Notes: generated by a model not told the origin, from the sequence alone. A stretch of DNA of 64,000 nucleotides from CAZWLD01 sp964634685 (GCA_964634685.1 CAZWLD010000002.1:62001-126000), one strand, 5' to 3'; shown: positions 50,130 through 60,570, counted from the stretch's first letter. Made by a program: numbers and translations.

Positions 50130-52274
50130 ATGGCTAAGTTAAAACCTATAATTACAACGCAAGAAAAATTAGATACAATTGATATTAAAGAAGGATAGCT
50201 TATTTGTGTTAAAGATTCTAATTCAATTTATATTGATACAGATACAGAAAGATTAGAATATACTTTACCAAGAGTTTTAAATTATTTATCAAGCGGTGCA
50301 AGTATTTCTATTGGTGGATCCAATACAATAGAAAGAGATGGTTGTGTAATATTAGGTAGTGAAAATACAGCGTCTTCTGATAAAGTATTTATTTTAGGAC
50401 AAAAAAATATTGCATCAGGAGTAAATTCCGTTGCTGAAGGTCAAGGTAATACAGCTTCGGGAATTTGTTCTCATGCTGAAGGTCAAGGAAATACAGCTTC
50501 GGGATAGGCTTCTCATGTATAGAATGCAGGAAATATCGCAAGTGGTAAATACTCAACTGCATTAGGAACAGCCGCAAAAGCTATTGGGAATACATCTCTA
50601 GCTTTTTGCGGAACTGCAGAAGGATAGAGTAGTATAGCTTTACTACCAGGTTCTACTGCTCAAGGTGATTACTCAGTTGCTATTGGCGAAGGAGCAAAAA
50701 CAACTAGTTCAGCAAACAGTTCGATAGCTATAGGAGCTGGAGCTCAAGCTAATTCACCATATTCTTTTGTATTTGGTGGTGGAGCTAAATCAGAAGGTAA
50801 TGGATATAGTGTTGTTTTAGGCAACGGTTCTACTTCTTATAATGGCGCAAAAATAATTGGAGATGGAAATACTGCATATGGTTCTAATACTATTGCTTTA
50901 GGCAATGGAATTAATACTCATAATAGCAATGTTCCTGTAATTGGTAATGGAAATGTTCTTCCAGAAGATGTTACAAGCGCAATTATTATAGGAAATCATG
51001 GCGGTGGAGATTATTTAACAGAAATTACGAATAATTGTATTAATATAGGATTTTCAAATAAAATTATTGGAAAAGGATTAGCCTATGGTCAAGGATTAAA
51101 AGTTACTAAAGATTCTGAAATTGCTATAGGTAAATATAATTTATCTAATGATGATATAGTCTTTTCAATAGGTAATGGAATCGACAATGATAATCGTTTA
51201 AATATTTTTACTATCTATAATGATGGTAAAGTAGAATCTAGTTCTTTTATAGGAGCTTCTATTACAAATTGGCAATCAAATTATTTATATAAAATAAATG
51301 AATTAGTAGTATATAATAATATTTTATATCAGTGTAATATAAATCATACTTCTTTGGAAACTTTTGAGGAAAATAAGTGGACTATTTTATTATCTGCAAA
51401 AGATGACTCTTTTAATTTTAATGATTTATCTACTGCAATGACAACAGGTATTTAGAGTGGTATTAGAGTTATTGCAGATGAAGAAAATGAGCGTTTTAAT
51501 TTTGAAGTAACTGGTATCCCCGCTATTGCTATTGATAGTGATGGATATTGGACTATTAATGGAGAGCGTGGAGAAAATCCTACTAAAGCACAAGGAAATG
51601 ACGGTTTTACTCCATCTATAACGACTTCTGAAATTGAAAATGGAGTAACTGTTACTATTGCTAATAAAGAAGGAACAATCTCAACAAATATTCTAAATGG
51701 AGAGGATGGCTTTAGTCCGTCTGCAAAAGTTTCATCTATTGAAAATGGAGTAAATATTGAAATTATTGATAAAGATGGTACTACAACTGCTAACGTTTTA
51801 AACGGTTTAGATGGTATAACACCACATATAGATGATTTAACTAAAAATTGGTTTATAGGAGAAACTAATACAGGTGTAAAAGCAGAAAGTTCTATTGAAA
51901 TTAATGCTGATTGTGCAATTTTATATGCAACTTTCTTAGCTAGCGGGTGGAGTGAAACTGCTCCTTATACTTAGACAGTACTTGTTAATGGAATTAATGA
52001 AAATAATGTACCTATTGTTGATATCAGCTATTCAGAAGACTCGTCTTTATGGAAAAATGAATATCAATCTTTTTCTAATTTAACTAAAATTGAAACTATA
52101 AATGGAAGTATTATTGGAACTTGTTTAAATAGCAAACCTATATATGATTTTACCGTTAAATTAAAAATTGCAGGAGATATTACATATGACACAGTTATTT
52201 CTAAAGAAGAATTTAATACTACAATAGGAAATATTAATACTATTCTTGCAAGTGTTACGGGGGGTGTTGAATAA
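50130..52274 (+). CDS. YadA-like tail fibre with carbohydrate-binding segment
   Basis: 714 residues with 6 TAGs. Residues 100-300 carry YadA head-type repeats (SxAxG motifs: AEGQGNTASG, AIGEGAKT, ALGNGINT), a left-handed beta-roll known from trimeric adhesins. This is followed by WQSNYLYKINELVVYNNILYQ, a CBM5/12-like carbohydrate-binding strand set, then two copies of a shaft unit (NGEDGFSPS..ENGVNIEI, and the preceding ENGVTVTI). Likely the main receptor-binding fibre. It overlaps the next ATG by one base (TAATG). Confidence 0.75.
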
Positions 52275-52885
52275 TGGCTACTACGGCAGATTATCTGAAT
52301 AAACTTATTTCTCAAAAGAATACTCTTGCTGATAATCTTGTGACTAAGGGTATAACTGCTACTCACGATGAGACATTAGAAACACTCATTCCTAAAGTAT
52401 TGGAGATAAGTGGCGAAAGCGTCGCCGATAATTGGAATTTATATCACGACCCTGACCCTTATAATTTTTATAGTAACATTAAAAATACAACTGGCTACAA
52501 TGGCGGTGGGTACAATTTTTCGGGTAACATACCGAATATTTTTGGTATATATCAAAGTCTATCAGGTTATAATATAACACATTCATATGCTGTAGATTTT
52601 ACAAGTATATCAAAAATCATCATAAACGGGATAACAAAATCAAATATAGATGGATTGACTTCAACGGCGTATTGCTGTATTTCAAATCAAGAATTATCTG
52701 AAATGACTGAAGATTGGGTTGTTATTAATCAATCTGTCGGCACTACAGAATCAGAATTTTCGGCAGAAATCGACTGTGCTACTATTACGGGAAATAATTA
52801 CATCTATTTATCAATTCTGCATGGTACCGAAAATAGTGGATATACATCATATTTGTATATTAAGAGCATCGAATTTATTAGGTAA
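52274..52885 (+). CDS. Fibre-associated protein, no TAG (203 aa)
   Basis: Starts MATTADYLNKLISQKNTLAD, an N-terminal helix (with ATHDETLETLIPKV) common to distal tail proteins of Firmicute phages. C-terminal beta domain (FTSISKIIINGITKSNI). Contains no TAG, unlike its neighbours, and uses more CTT/CTG codons. Possibly a recent exchange with a standard-code phage. The role is probably fibre tip or adaptor. Confidence 0.6.
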   Translation: MATTADYLNKLISQKNTLADNLVTKGITATHDETLETLIPKVLEISGESVADNWNLYHDPDPYNFYSNIKNTTGYNGGGYNFSGNIPNIFGIYQSLSGYNITHSYAVDFTSISKIIINGITKSNIDGLTSTAYCCISNQELSEMTEDWVVINQSVGTTESEFSAEIDCATITGNNYIYLSILHGTENSGYTSYLYIKSIEFIR

Positions 52886-52945
52886 TGACTATATGAAAAA
52901 TCAATAAAAATAGCATTATAAGTGAACAAAAAAGGAGGAAATCTT

Positions 52946-54040
52946 TTGGCAGATTGTTTTATTATTAAAAAAGGTATTTCAGAAAATGAATCTGGTATTA
53001 GACCTATTGATAATACAGGAATTCCAATTGGAGATGTTATAGTTCCAAATAATGTTACATCATTAAGTCAAAAATGTTTTAAATCAAATACTTAGATAAC
53101 AAGTGTGACATTACCAAATACTTTAATACAATTTGATACAGATTGCTTTAATGAATGTATTTCATTAAATAGAATTTCAATACCAAACAATATTTCTATT
53201 ATTCCAAATAATTGTTTTTATAATTGTAAGAAATTAGTAAATATTTCATTACCAAATAATTTAGAATCAATTGGAAGCTCTGCATTTTATTATTGTTCTG
53301 CATTAAAAACAATTAATATTCCAATTACTTGCACTTCTATAAATGGTTAGGCTTTTAGATATTGTACAAAATTAACAAATATAATATTTGAAGAAGGAAG
53401 TAAATGTGCATTTGGTACAAACTGTTTTGAACATTGTAGCTCTCTTACTAATGAACATGTTCCGTATATACTTTCTCATGCTAAAACTATTAGTACTGGT
53501 TTATTTAGTTATTGTACTGGTTTAACTGAAGTAGAAGCTAAATATTCTTGGCACAGTATGTTTTCGTATTGTACTAATTTAATTAAAGCAGCAATTCTTG
53601 GGGGAGGGTCGTCAAAAAATACTGGAAATGAGATATTTTATGGTTGTACTGCTCTTGAAGAGGCGCAAATATAGAATAATAACATTGAAACAATTGGGAC
53701 AAGAGTGTTTTATAATTGCACTTCATTGAAAAAGGTATTTTTACCTTCGACCATAATTGCTGATACTTCAAACAGTTTAACTTCAACATCAAGCTCATAT
53801 TATATTTTTTATAATTGTAAAGCTCTTGAAGAGGTTCAGCTTGGACAAGATTGGAATATGTCTCTTAGACTTGATGTGTCAACTAATCTTACGGTTGATA
53901 GTATGGTTGCTATGTTTAACTCATTAAAAGATTTAACAGATGATACGGCTAAGACACTTACTCTTGGCAGTACAAATCTTGCAAAGCTGACTGATGAACA
54001 AAAAGCTATTGCAATCAATAAGAATTGGACTTTAGCATAA
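52946..54040 (+). CDS. BspA-like leucine-rich repeat protein, TTG start
   Basis: 364 residues with 3 TAGs; TTG at 52946 has GGAGG 9 bases upstream. At least six LRR_5 units (FxxCxxLxxIxIPxxL) run from residue 40 to 300. The end (LDVSTNLTVDSMVAMFNSL..TLTLGSTNLAKLTDEQ) matches the tail of BspA-like surface proteins of gut Firmicutes. Likely binds host surface proteins as a variable receptor-binding tip. The C-terminal part has no TAG. Confidence 0.8.
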
Positions 54041-54052
54041 GGCGGTGACAAT

Positions 54053-54274
54053 ATGACTATTGAGATCGAAAATAAGTTTACTGTTATTACAGCTGATACA
54101 GGGAATGTGTTTAGAAGTAAAATCAGTGGAGATGTATTGACCGATAGGTTATATCTCGGCTGTAATGATAGTGCCGACAATTATGAGGAAATAAGCGAGG
54201 TGGAAACCTATGCAGAAGCAGAAAATGATACAGAGCAAACAAAAGAAACTGAGTACGAAAATGGAGTTCAGTAA
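54053..54274 (+). CDS. Small standard-code protein
   Basis: 73 residues, no TAG. MTIEIENKFTVITADTGNVFRSK opens a small beta domain; the end is acidic (EAENDTEQTKETEYEN). The ribosome site is GGCGGTG. Similar proteins follow BspA-like genes in clostridial prophages (recalled). It overlaps the next frame by 65 bases. Confidence 0.55.
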   Translation: MTIEIENKFTVITADTGNVFRSKISGDVLTDRLYLGCNDSADNYEEISEVETYAEAENDTEQTKETEYENGVQ

Positions 54275-56201
54275 AAAGTGGTTAATCGGTTGTATCATTA
54301 TATCAATCGTATATAATAAGAAAGAGGGTAATTTTATAAATATTAAAGAATTTAAATAGAGATAGATTAAAAGTTATATAAATAAAGAATATTTTAAAAT
54401 TCCTGTGAAGAGCAGCAGCCAAGTGAACAAAAGAAAGAGCTATTATAAGGTAAAAATTATTTAGAAAATTAATAGCTATTTTAGTTCATTTGAGGAAAAA
54501 GTTTTGACAGATAAAACTTTTTTAGAAATCTGGAAAGAGAGTTATGAGAAAAACAAAGAAAATTCTTATGGCGGGCTTCCTGATTTAAGACAAGGCAATT
54601 CTTTTATAGCCAAAGATTTAGAAGGAAATATAGTTGCAACTTCAACTTATTATGATTATTTTATGATAGCTGAATGTATAAAAAGAGAGATTCTTTTTTC
54701 TCATTAGGTAGAATATTATGAAATTATAGATAAAGATTTTTGTCGGTATAATATTCAAAAATGTATTGTAAAAAATATTCAAAATGAAGAAGATATGGCT
54801 TTTATGAGAAACATAATAAGAAAATTAGGGTTTGATTCCAATAAGATTCTTTATATTTTTAATAATGGAAATATTATAGCTGAAAAAGGCTATAATAACT
54901 TTTAGCAAATTGGTTAGTATGATTTCTCTTCAGATCATTTTTAGTTCACAGATAAAAATTATTATTTAGATTATTTGACAGTTACTGCACCACTTGCTAG
55001 CTAGGCTTGCTTTACAGAGTACGATTCTTCAGGTAATGAGTCTTATAGAGGATGGACACCAATTTTGTTTTTAAAAGAGGGAACTTATATAATAGAAGAA
55101 ATTCGTAGTTCTCCTTCTTGTGAGCTTTCAAAAAATTTAAAAATTTAGGTATCTGAAAATTTATCAATAGAGTGGAAAGAATCTATTATAGGATATATAG
55201 TTCAAAGTTTTTAGCATTTTTAGCACGACGATGGAATAATAGGTAAAGTTATTAATAAAATAATTTATGAGCCTTCTGGTATGCCTGATACAGCCAAAAA
55301 TGTAATTAAAGAAGAAATTGGTTCTTTCCATAATCTTTGTTTGACCATAAAAACATATTCTTTAAATAATTATTCTCCCATTACAGAACAAACAACGCTC
55401 ATTCCTTCAATTGGCTCAGGTGAACTAAATAATCAAAAAGAAATAGACTATTAGAAAATTGGAGGATCTATTCTTGTTGCAACAAAAACAGAATATTTTG
55501 AACCAACTTTTCCTATGTATCATTATTTTTTAAATGCTGATGCATCTTGTTACTATCCTGCTTTTCCTAAAAATTTTAATTATTATATTGATAGATATAA
55601 AAACAGATATTATGGAACTAACCCAAGCTCTATTGTTGAAGATAATGAACCTTATTGTACAATGATAAGTTTTCATTTAAGGAGAAACAGAGGAGAAAAT
55701 CCGAAAGATGAACAAGAATTTTTTAATTAGCTTCCATCCATAGCAGAGATTGAAAAAACAATTTTGAAATATGATGCTGATAGATGGGTCCTTAATACCA
55801 CGGATGCTTTTGTTAATAATTATTTTGGCTTAACTGTCAATTCTTATCATACCGATTATGCTCCTCAACTTTTTAACGCAGAAGATAAAGCAATAACGTG
55901 TTTTGAAGATAAAGGCTATTGCCCACCTTCAGGTACAGGGACTGGCGGTTTTCGAGAAAATTGTGTTATTAAATTTTCAGAGTATAAAGATTATGATAAA
56001 GAACTTTTTAAAAATAATTCTTTTAAGTTTAGTACACGTTTTGATGTGGATTATTTAGAAAATAAAAACATTTATAATTATAAAAATTATGCTACCTATG
56101 GAATAAATAAAATTTTTTATCAGGAAGGCATTAAAACTGATTCTGAATTAGAGACTTTTTTATTAAAAAACTATCAAAAGTTATTCTATCAATTCAATTA
56201 A
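54210..56201 (+). CDS. Large structural protein with uncertain 5' junction
   Basis: Up to 663 residues with many TAGs. The first 40 codons (MQKQKMIQSKQKKL, then MEFSKKWLIGCIIISIVY) look like a small standard-code membrane protein. From about 54340 the TAG-rich native style resumes (IKEFKQRQIKSY). This suggests a fusion made when the 52274-54300 block was acquired. An AAAGAGGG at 54322 could serve an original start that is now lost. C-terminal part includes KYDADRWVLNTTDAFVNNYFGL. Function unknown; may be a tail or capsid-associated protein. Confidence 0.5.
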
Positions 56202-56215
56202 AAGGAGTAATTATT

Positions 56216-57427
56216 ATGAATATTGTATCAAGAGGTGTAGATATTTCAAAACACAATACGATAGATTGGCATAAGGTTCGAAAAACAGAAATTGATTTTG
56301 TTTTAATAAGAGCTGGTTTTGGTGTTAATACTGTTGATGAGAAATTTATTGAGAATATTGAAAATGCTATTAAATGCGGGCTTGATATTGGAATATATTG
56401 GTTTAGTTATGCATCTAATCCAATTCAAGCTAAATAGGAAGCTGAATTTTGTTTAAAAACAATTTCTCCTTATAGAAAATATATAAATTATCCTGTTTGG
56501 TTTGATTGGGAAGGAGATAGTTATAATTACGTTGTAAGAACATATAATATAATTCCAACAAGAGAATTAGTAAGTAATATGGCTATAGCTTTTATGGAAA
56601 CAATTAAGGCGGCAGGCTATATGACAGGTAATTATAGCAATAAATCTTATTTAAATTCTTTCTTTAATGATACTGTTAAGAATAATTATGATATTTGGCT
56701 TGCTCATGTAAAAGATAGATCAGGTAATCCATTGTATATTTCTGATTATAAAGGAAAATATACTATACATTAGTATAGTTGGGTTGGAAAACCTAGCGGA
56801 TTTTTAAGCAATACAGATATGGATTATTGCTATAAAGATTATGTTGGAAGAAAACCTACAATAGAAGAGCTAACAAAACCCACTACTTATCAAATTCCAG
56901 AAGGAATTGATTTTGCGACAGCTACTTCTAAAAATGTAATTACAACATATTCTTATAATTCTCATAAAGATAAAAAATTATCAAATCATTTTTAGGTAAA
57001 AGAATTTGCAAGCAAATCAGGAAATAAAATTTATTCTGATAAAGTAAAAGTTCATAATAAGTTAATTATTATTCTTGAAGCTTTGTATAAAGAATTAAAT
57101 TGTTCTAAAATAATTGTAAACAGCGGCTACCGCACAAAAGAGCATGATATCGCGGTTGGAGGTAGTGGAACTGGATAGCATGTTTTAGGACGCGCAGCTG
57201 ATATAGTATGTTATGATAAAAATGGAAAAATCATTCCTGCAAAAAAAGTATGTTGTACTCTTGAAGATATGGGCGGAATATATGGAATTGGGTATATTTC
57301 AGCAAATGCTACTCATGTTGATACAAGAGCTAAAGATAAAAAATGGTGGGGAGACGAAACTAGACCTGGCTAGCCTAATATCTCAAGATTAGGGTATGAT
57401 TCTTTCCACACTTATTTCAAAATGTAA
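56216..57427 (+). CDS. Bifunctional endolysin: GH25 muramidase + M15 peptidase
   Basis: 403 residues with 5 TAGs. GH25 domain (1-200): GVDISKHN, WFDWEGDS (catalytic Asp/Glu). C-terminal M15 domain: VNSGYRTKEHD, GTGQHVLGRAADI with a TAG-encoded Gln in the QHxxGxAxD motif (TAG at 57176), and ATHVDTR. It cuts both glycan and peptide bonds of peptidoglycan. Because TAG falls in the active site motif, lysis depends on suppression. Works with the holin at 44465. Confidence 0.9.
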
Positions 57428-57505
57428 AAATTGCATTTAAAAAGTTTAAAACTACGAAATTATTTATAAGTACGGGCGTCAGCGCTCCAAGCTTGCTAAA
57501 AGCAA

Positions 57506-57546
57506 AAAAGACCTGCAATATTTAATTATATTGCAGGTCTTTTTTA
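57506..57546. terminator. Bidirectional terminator after endolysin
   Basis: 16-bp stem AAAAGACCTGCAATAT / complement (57506-57521 and 57528-57543) with T tracts on both strands. Confidence 0.9.
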
Positions 57547-57918
57547 TTGTTTTAATTGTTCAATAATATTTTGAACTTCTTTTGCAAATCTCCATTCAAA
57601 ATTACAAGAACAAAATCCTTTAGGATTATTATCATTAAAATAACCACATTGACCATCGCCGCCACAAGGTAAATGTTTACAATAATTACATTCATCTTCT
57701 CCATAATTATTTATATCATTTGCCATATTATTTATTGTGTTAAGCATTGATGATAACAAATAGATTATTTCTTTCTTTTTATCTTCTGTTAATATATTTT
57801 CTTCAGATACACTATTTTCTGATATTGGTAAATTGTTTTCTGTATGAATTAATATTCTTTCCATATCTTCTGCAGGGCAGTATAAATTACCATTAGGAAT
57901 TTCTATTGGAGCATCCAT
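57544..57918 (-). CDS. Cys-rich protein (124 aa), unknown
   Basis: No TAG. C-terminal Cys pattern CNYCKHLPCGGDGQCGYF and FCSCNFEW suggests two metal sites; a helical middle (EIIYLLSSMLNTINNM). GGAGG stands 9 bases before the ATG. Follows the DUF2828 gene in the same direction; its promoter is not evident, so it is probably read through. Confidence 0.6.
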   Translation of the reverse strand: MDAPIEIPNGNLYCPAEDMERILIHTENNLPISENSVSEENILTEDKKKEIIYLLSSMLNTINNMANDINNYGEDECNYCKHLPCGGDGQCGYFNDNNPKGFCSCNFEWRFAKEVQNIIEQLKQ

Positions 57919-57942
57919 ATTTTTTCCTCCTTATTTGAATAG

Positions 57943-57971
57943 AAAAATAGGGACTTATGAAAGTCCCTATT
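57943..57971 (-). terminator. Terminator after the DUF2828 gene
   Basis: 11-bp stem AATAGGGACTT / complement with an ATGA loop, then T5 on the minus strand. Confidence 0.8.
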
Positions 57972-57984
57972 CATATATTAACTC

Positions 57985-59475
57985 TTAGCAAGCAGTAATA
58001 CTTGCGTATCTGTCACTAAGGAGCTTATCAAGCATAAGAGAATAGCCTGTCTTACCAGTGAGAATACTCTCAAAGGTTGTAGGAGAACTTCCACTTACGC
58101 AAGATACATTAGGACCGAGATCAAGGATTGTGTCGTGTCTTGCATCGACATTCCAGTAAACTAACTTAGGCATCTTAAGACCTACGGCAGACCAGTTCTG
58201 ACGAACTTTCTCCATCTCCGTAGAAGCATTATCTGAAGTCCAACGATGTCCACTGTTTCTATAATCGTAAGTGCCTTCATCAATTTCCATATCAGAAATA
58301 ACTACGATTGTCTCAGGAACATCCTTAGGATTTACATTATACTTGAGAGCTGTATTCTTCAAGAGTTCAAAGACTGCAAGAAGATTTGTGTTCTCAATAA
58401 TATTCATCTTATAGATGTTCTGAACCTTAGCTACGAAATCTACTCCCGTAGTTTCGATAAACTGAGGACGGCTTGAGAAAGTGATAAAACGATTAGCAAA
58501 AGGACCTCTCAATCTCTCTGCACAATAAAGTCCAAGAGAAATTGCCATATTGATAGGAGTTCCTCTCATTGAGCCTGATGTATCTACTACACACATCATA
58601 CTGCCTTCCTTACCGTTGAAGTAATCAGGAAGATTTTCCCAATACTTATTAACCATAAGTCTATCAACATTATCAAGAGGAGCGTAAGTGGGGATTCTGA
58701 TTGCATTCTGAACGACTTCGTAAGGATAAAGAGTCTTTGCATTTACCTTAGTATCCTTGCTCTTAGCAAAAGCCTCATACTTCTTAGCAATAATGTCTCT
58801 GCGGGCAAAGGCATTCTTATACATAAGACCAGCCTTAGAAGGAATCTTATCGAACTCGATTTCATCCCATCTATTCTCAGACATCAGCTTTTCAACAATG
58901 TTAATCTTAGTTCTAAGAGAAGAAAGAGCAACACGATACTCCTTGCTGGTAAGTCCAAGAGCCTGTCTCAAAATCTTAGCAGCACGCTTAGTCTTAGGAG
59001 AAGAAGCGTTTTCGGAAGGCATCCACTTACCAAGAAGAGAAGGAGTCTTACTTGCAAGGTCAAGAACAAACTGCTCACGGATTGCCTTTACCATATCGTC
59101 CTGAAGCTCAGTGTCAAGAGCACAGTAAATAAGGTCGTCCCATCTTCCGTACTCACTAATCTTATCAAGAAGACGATAAGCCTGTTCCTCATCGTGATTG
59201 ATAAGCCAGCGGAAAGCTACTCTGAAAAAGCGTCTTTCGCCCTGACCGCCGCGGCAATCACGAAGGTAGAAAAGACACTTCAATGCCAATTCCTTATCCT
59301 CTTCATATGCCTTCTTAAACAGATTAGCCACATCAGCATCGCTTCTCTTACGATAAGCTCCGCCAAAAGCAAACATATCATAAACTGCAAAATGAGTTGA
59401 GGTGTGAGCGGTTGCCCCATTTTCAGTTCTCTTGTATTCGTTGGTTTCAGAGAGAGCATTTACAAAAGTATTCAT
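57985..59475 (-). CDS. Ro60-like DUF2828 RNA-binding protein (HEAT + vWA)
   Basis: 496 residues, no TAG. The N-terminal HEAT-like domain (FKKAYEEDKELALKCLFYLRDCRGGQGERR) and the vWA domain with MIDAS DTSGSMRG near residue 300 match DUF2828, a group related to Ro60/TROVE. Ro-type proteins bind Y RNAs and damaged structured RNAs. Carried beside a tRNA array, RNA ligase and 5' kinase, it may shield or sort phage tRNAs. Promoter at 59548-59576. Confidence 0.85.
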   Translation of the reverse strand: MNTFVNALSETNEYKRTENGATAHTSTHFAVYDMFAFGGAYRKRSDADVANLFKKAYEEDKELALKCLFYLRDCRGGQGERRFFRVAFRWLINHDEEQAYRLLDKISEYGRWDDLIYCALDTELQDDMVKAIREQFVLDLASKTPSLLGKWMPSENASSPKTKRAAKILRQALGLTSKEYRVALSSLRTKINIVEKLMSENRWDEIEFDKIPSKAGLMYKNAFARRDIIAKKYEAFAKSKDTKVNAKTLYPYEVVQNAIRIPTYAPLDNVDRLMVNKYWENLPDYFNGKEGSMMCVVDTSGSMRGTPINMAISLGLYCAERLRGPFANRFITFSSRPQFIETTGVDFVAKVQNIYKMNIIENTNLLAVFELLKNTALKYNVNPKDVPETIVVISDMEIDEGTYDYRNSGHRWTSDNASTEMEKVRQNWSAVGLKMPKLVYWNVDARHDTILDLGPNVSCVSGSSPTTFESILTGKTGYSLMLDKLLSDRYASITAC

Positions 59476-59547
59476 AATATCAATTCTCCTTTTATCTCTT
59501 GGCTATTGTCATAGCCATTTTTATGTGTTTTTTAACTTTCTATATAT

Positions 59548-59576
59548 ATTATATCATATATTTTTAAAAATTTCAA
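59548..59576 (-). promoter_or_regulatory. SigA-type promoter for DUF2828 gene
   Basis: -35 TTGAAA (59571-59576), 17-bp spacer, extended -10 TGATATAAT (core 59548-59553). Confidence 0.85.
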
Positions 59577-59604
59577 ATGGATTTTTTCTTTAGATAAAAA
59601 AGAA

Positions 59605-59640
59605 AAAGGCTTATTAACAATTCTATTTTTGTTAATAAGC
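59605..59640 (-). terminator. Terminator after the secreted-protein gene
   Basis: 12-bp stem GCTTATTAACAA / complement (59609-59620 and 59629-59640), then CTTTTTCTTTTTT on the minus strand. Confidence 0.85.
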
Positions 59641-59649
59641 TAATAATAC

Positions 59650-59714
59650 AAGACCTTATAATTTGAAGTTATAACTTAAAAATTATCAAAGAAAATAATT
59701 GCAGGGAAGGTCTT
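59650..59714 (-). ncRNA. Candidate small structured RNA upstream of DUF2828
   Basis: Between the secreted-protein stop and its terminator lies an untranslated stretch of about 170 bases. It holds end-to-end complementary AAGACCTT / AAGGTCTT (59650-59657 and 59707-59714) closing an AT-rich loop with an inner AAGTTATAACTT palindrome. Such a long closed loop is compatible with a Y-like RNA, which would suit the adjacent Ro60-like gene, but no conserved Y-RNA core is visible. Low confidence. Confidence 0.3.
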
Positions 59715-59808
59715 TATAAAATTATTATTAACAAGACGAAAAAAATAAATAATGTAATATGGTTGTAAAATATTTCTATTAAAATCTGCTGAAGTCGTCT
59801 TTAAAAAA
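59715..59808 (-). other. 3' untranslated stretch, no gene seen
   Basis: AT-rich 3' region of the secreted-protein transcript, without clear stem beyond AAAGACGACTT-like short pairs. No gene seen. Confidence 0.4.
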
Positions 59809-60351
59809 TTAGTTTGTAGGATACCAAGCCCTACCTAAATATTCAATTTCTTCCAAATTACCATTAAAAGTATCAATAGCAGTTAAACTACCCCATTGAG
59901 TTACTTTCTTTGGAAGTTTATCTTCTTCCACAATAAATTCTAAAACATTTATTGCAGTCTGTTGAGTAATAAAGTTATAACAATCTCTGCCATAACCATT
60001 AGGAGCATCTTTATTTGATTTACAATCTCCTAACATTACTCTAAATACAGAACCGTTATCTAATGTTACCTCATAAACAGAGCCAATTTCAGTTCCATAT
60101 CTTTCTGCAAGAGCAACGAGATAATATTTCTCTCCGTTAATGTCCTAAGCATATCTTAATCCATTTTCATCAGTAGAAACAAATCCACTATGTTGCAATT
60201 GCCATTGATTGCTACTTTTATTAGTAATCATATTCCAATCCATATAAAAATGAACATTGGTATCTTCTTGCGGCAACTCTAATGAATAAACTGTAGCTCC
60301 GCAAAATAATATCATTGCTAACGCAAGTATTAAACTTAAAATCTTCTTCAT
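59809..60351 (-). CDS. Secreted protein with signal peptide
   Basis: 180 residues with one TAG. N-terminal signal peptide (MKKILSLILALAMILFCGATVYS, read in parts; cleavage after ATVYS likely). The mature part has LRYAQDINGEKYYLVALAERYG and VTLDNGSVFRVMLGDCKSN, a pattern of gut Firmicute secreted cell-wall proteins with a beta-barrel-like domain. It could alter the envelope of the infected cell. GGAG 7 bases before the ATG. It lies at the end of the tRNA array. Confidence 0.65.
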
Positions 60352-60393
60352 TGTTTACTCCTTATCTTTTATTGCGGGAGGAAGCAATAAAAA

Positions 60394-60470
60394 TGGTACT
60401 CTGTTTAGGAATTGAACCTAAGTCTATCGCTTATCAAGCGATTGCTCTAACCTATTGAGCTAACAGAGTA
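60394..60470 (-). tRNA. tRNA-Ile (GAT)
   Basis: Cloverleaf with acceptor TACTCTG, anticodon loop TTGATAA, and encoded CCA. Decodes ATC/ATT. Confidence 0.9.
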
Positions 60471-60476
60471 TAAAAC

Positions 60477-60540
60477 AAAGCACATTTGGAATTAAATTTC
60501 AGCATTAAATTTAATAAAAAAAGATTGCTGTCTGTGCTTT
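60477..60540 (-). ncRNA. CAGCAA-type stem module A
   Basis: Outer stem AAAGCACA / TGTGCTTT, conserved (minus strand) GACAGCAATC just after the 5' strand, and an inner 9-bp hairpin ATTAAATTT / AAATTTAAT. Same plan as modules B and C with different stem sequences. It sits between module B and tRNA-Ile. Confidence 0.55.
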
Positions 60541-60570
60541 TATTTTATTATTTAATTTAAATATTTATAC

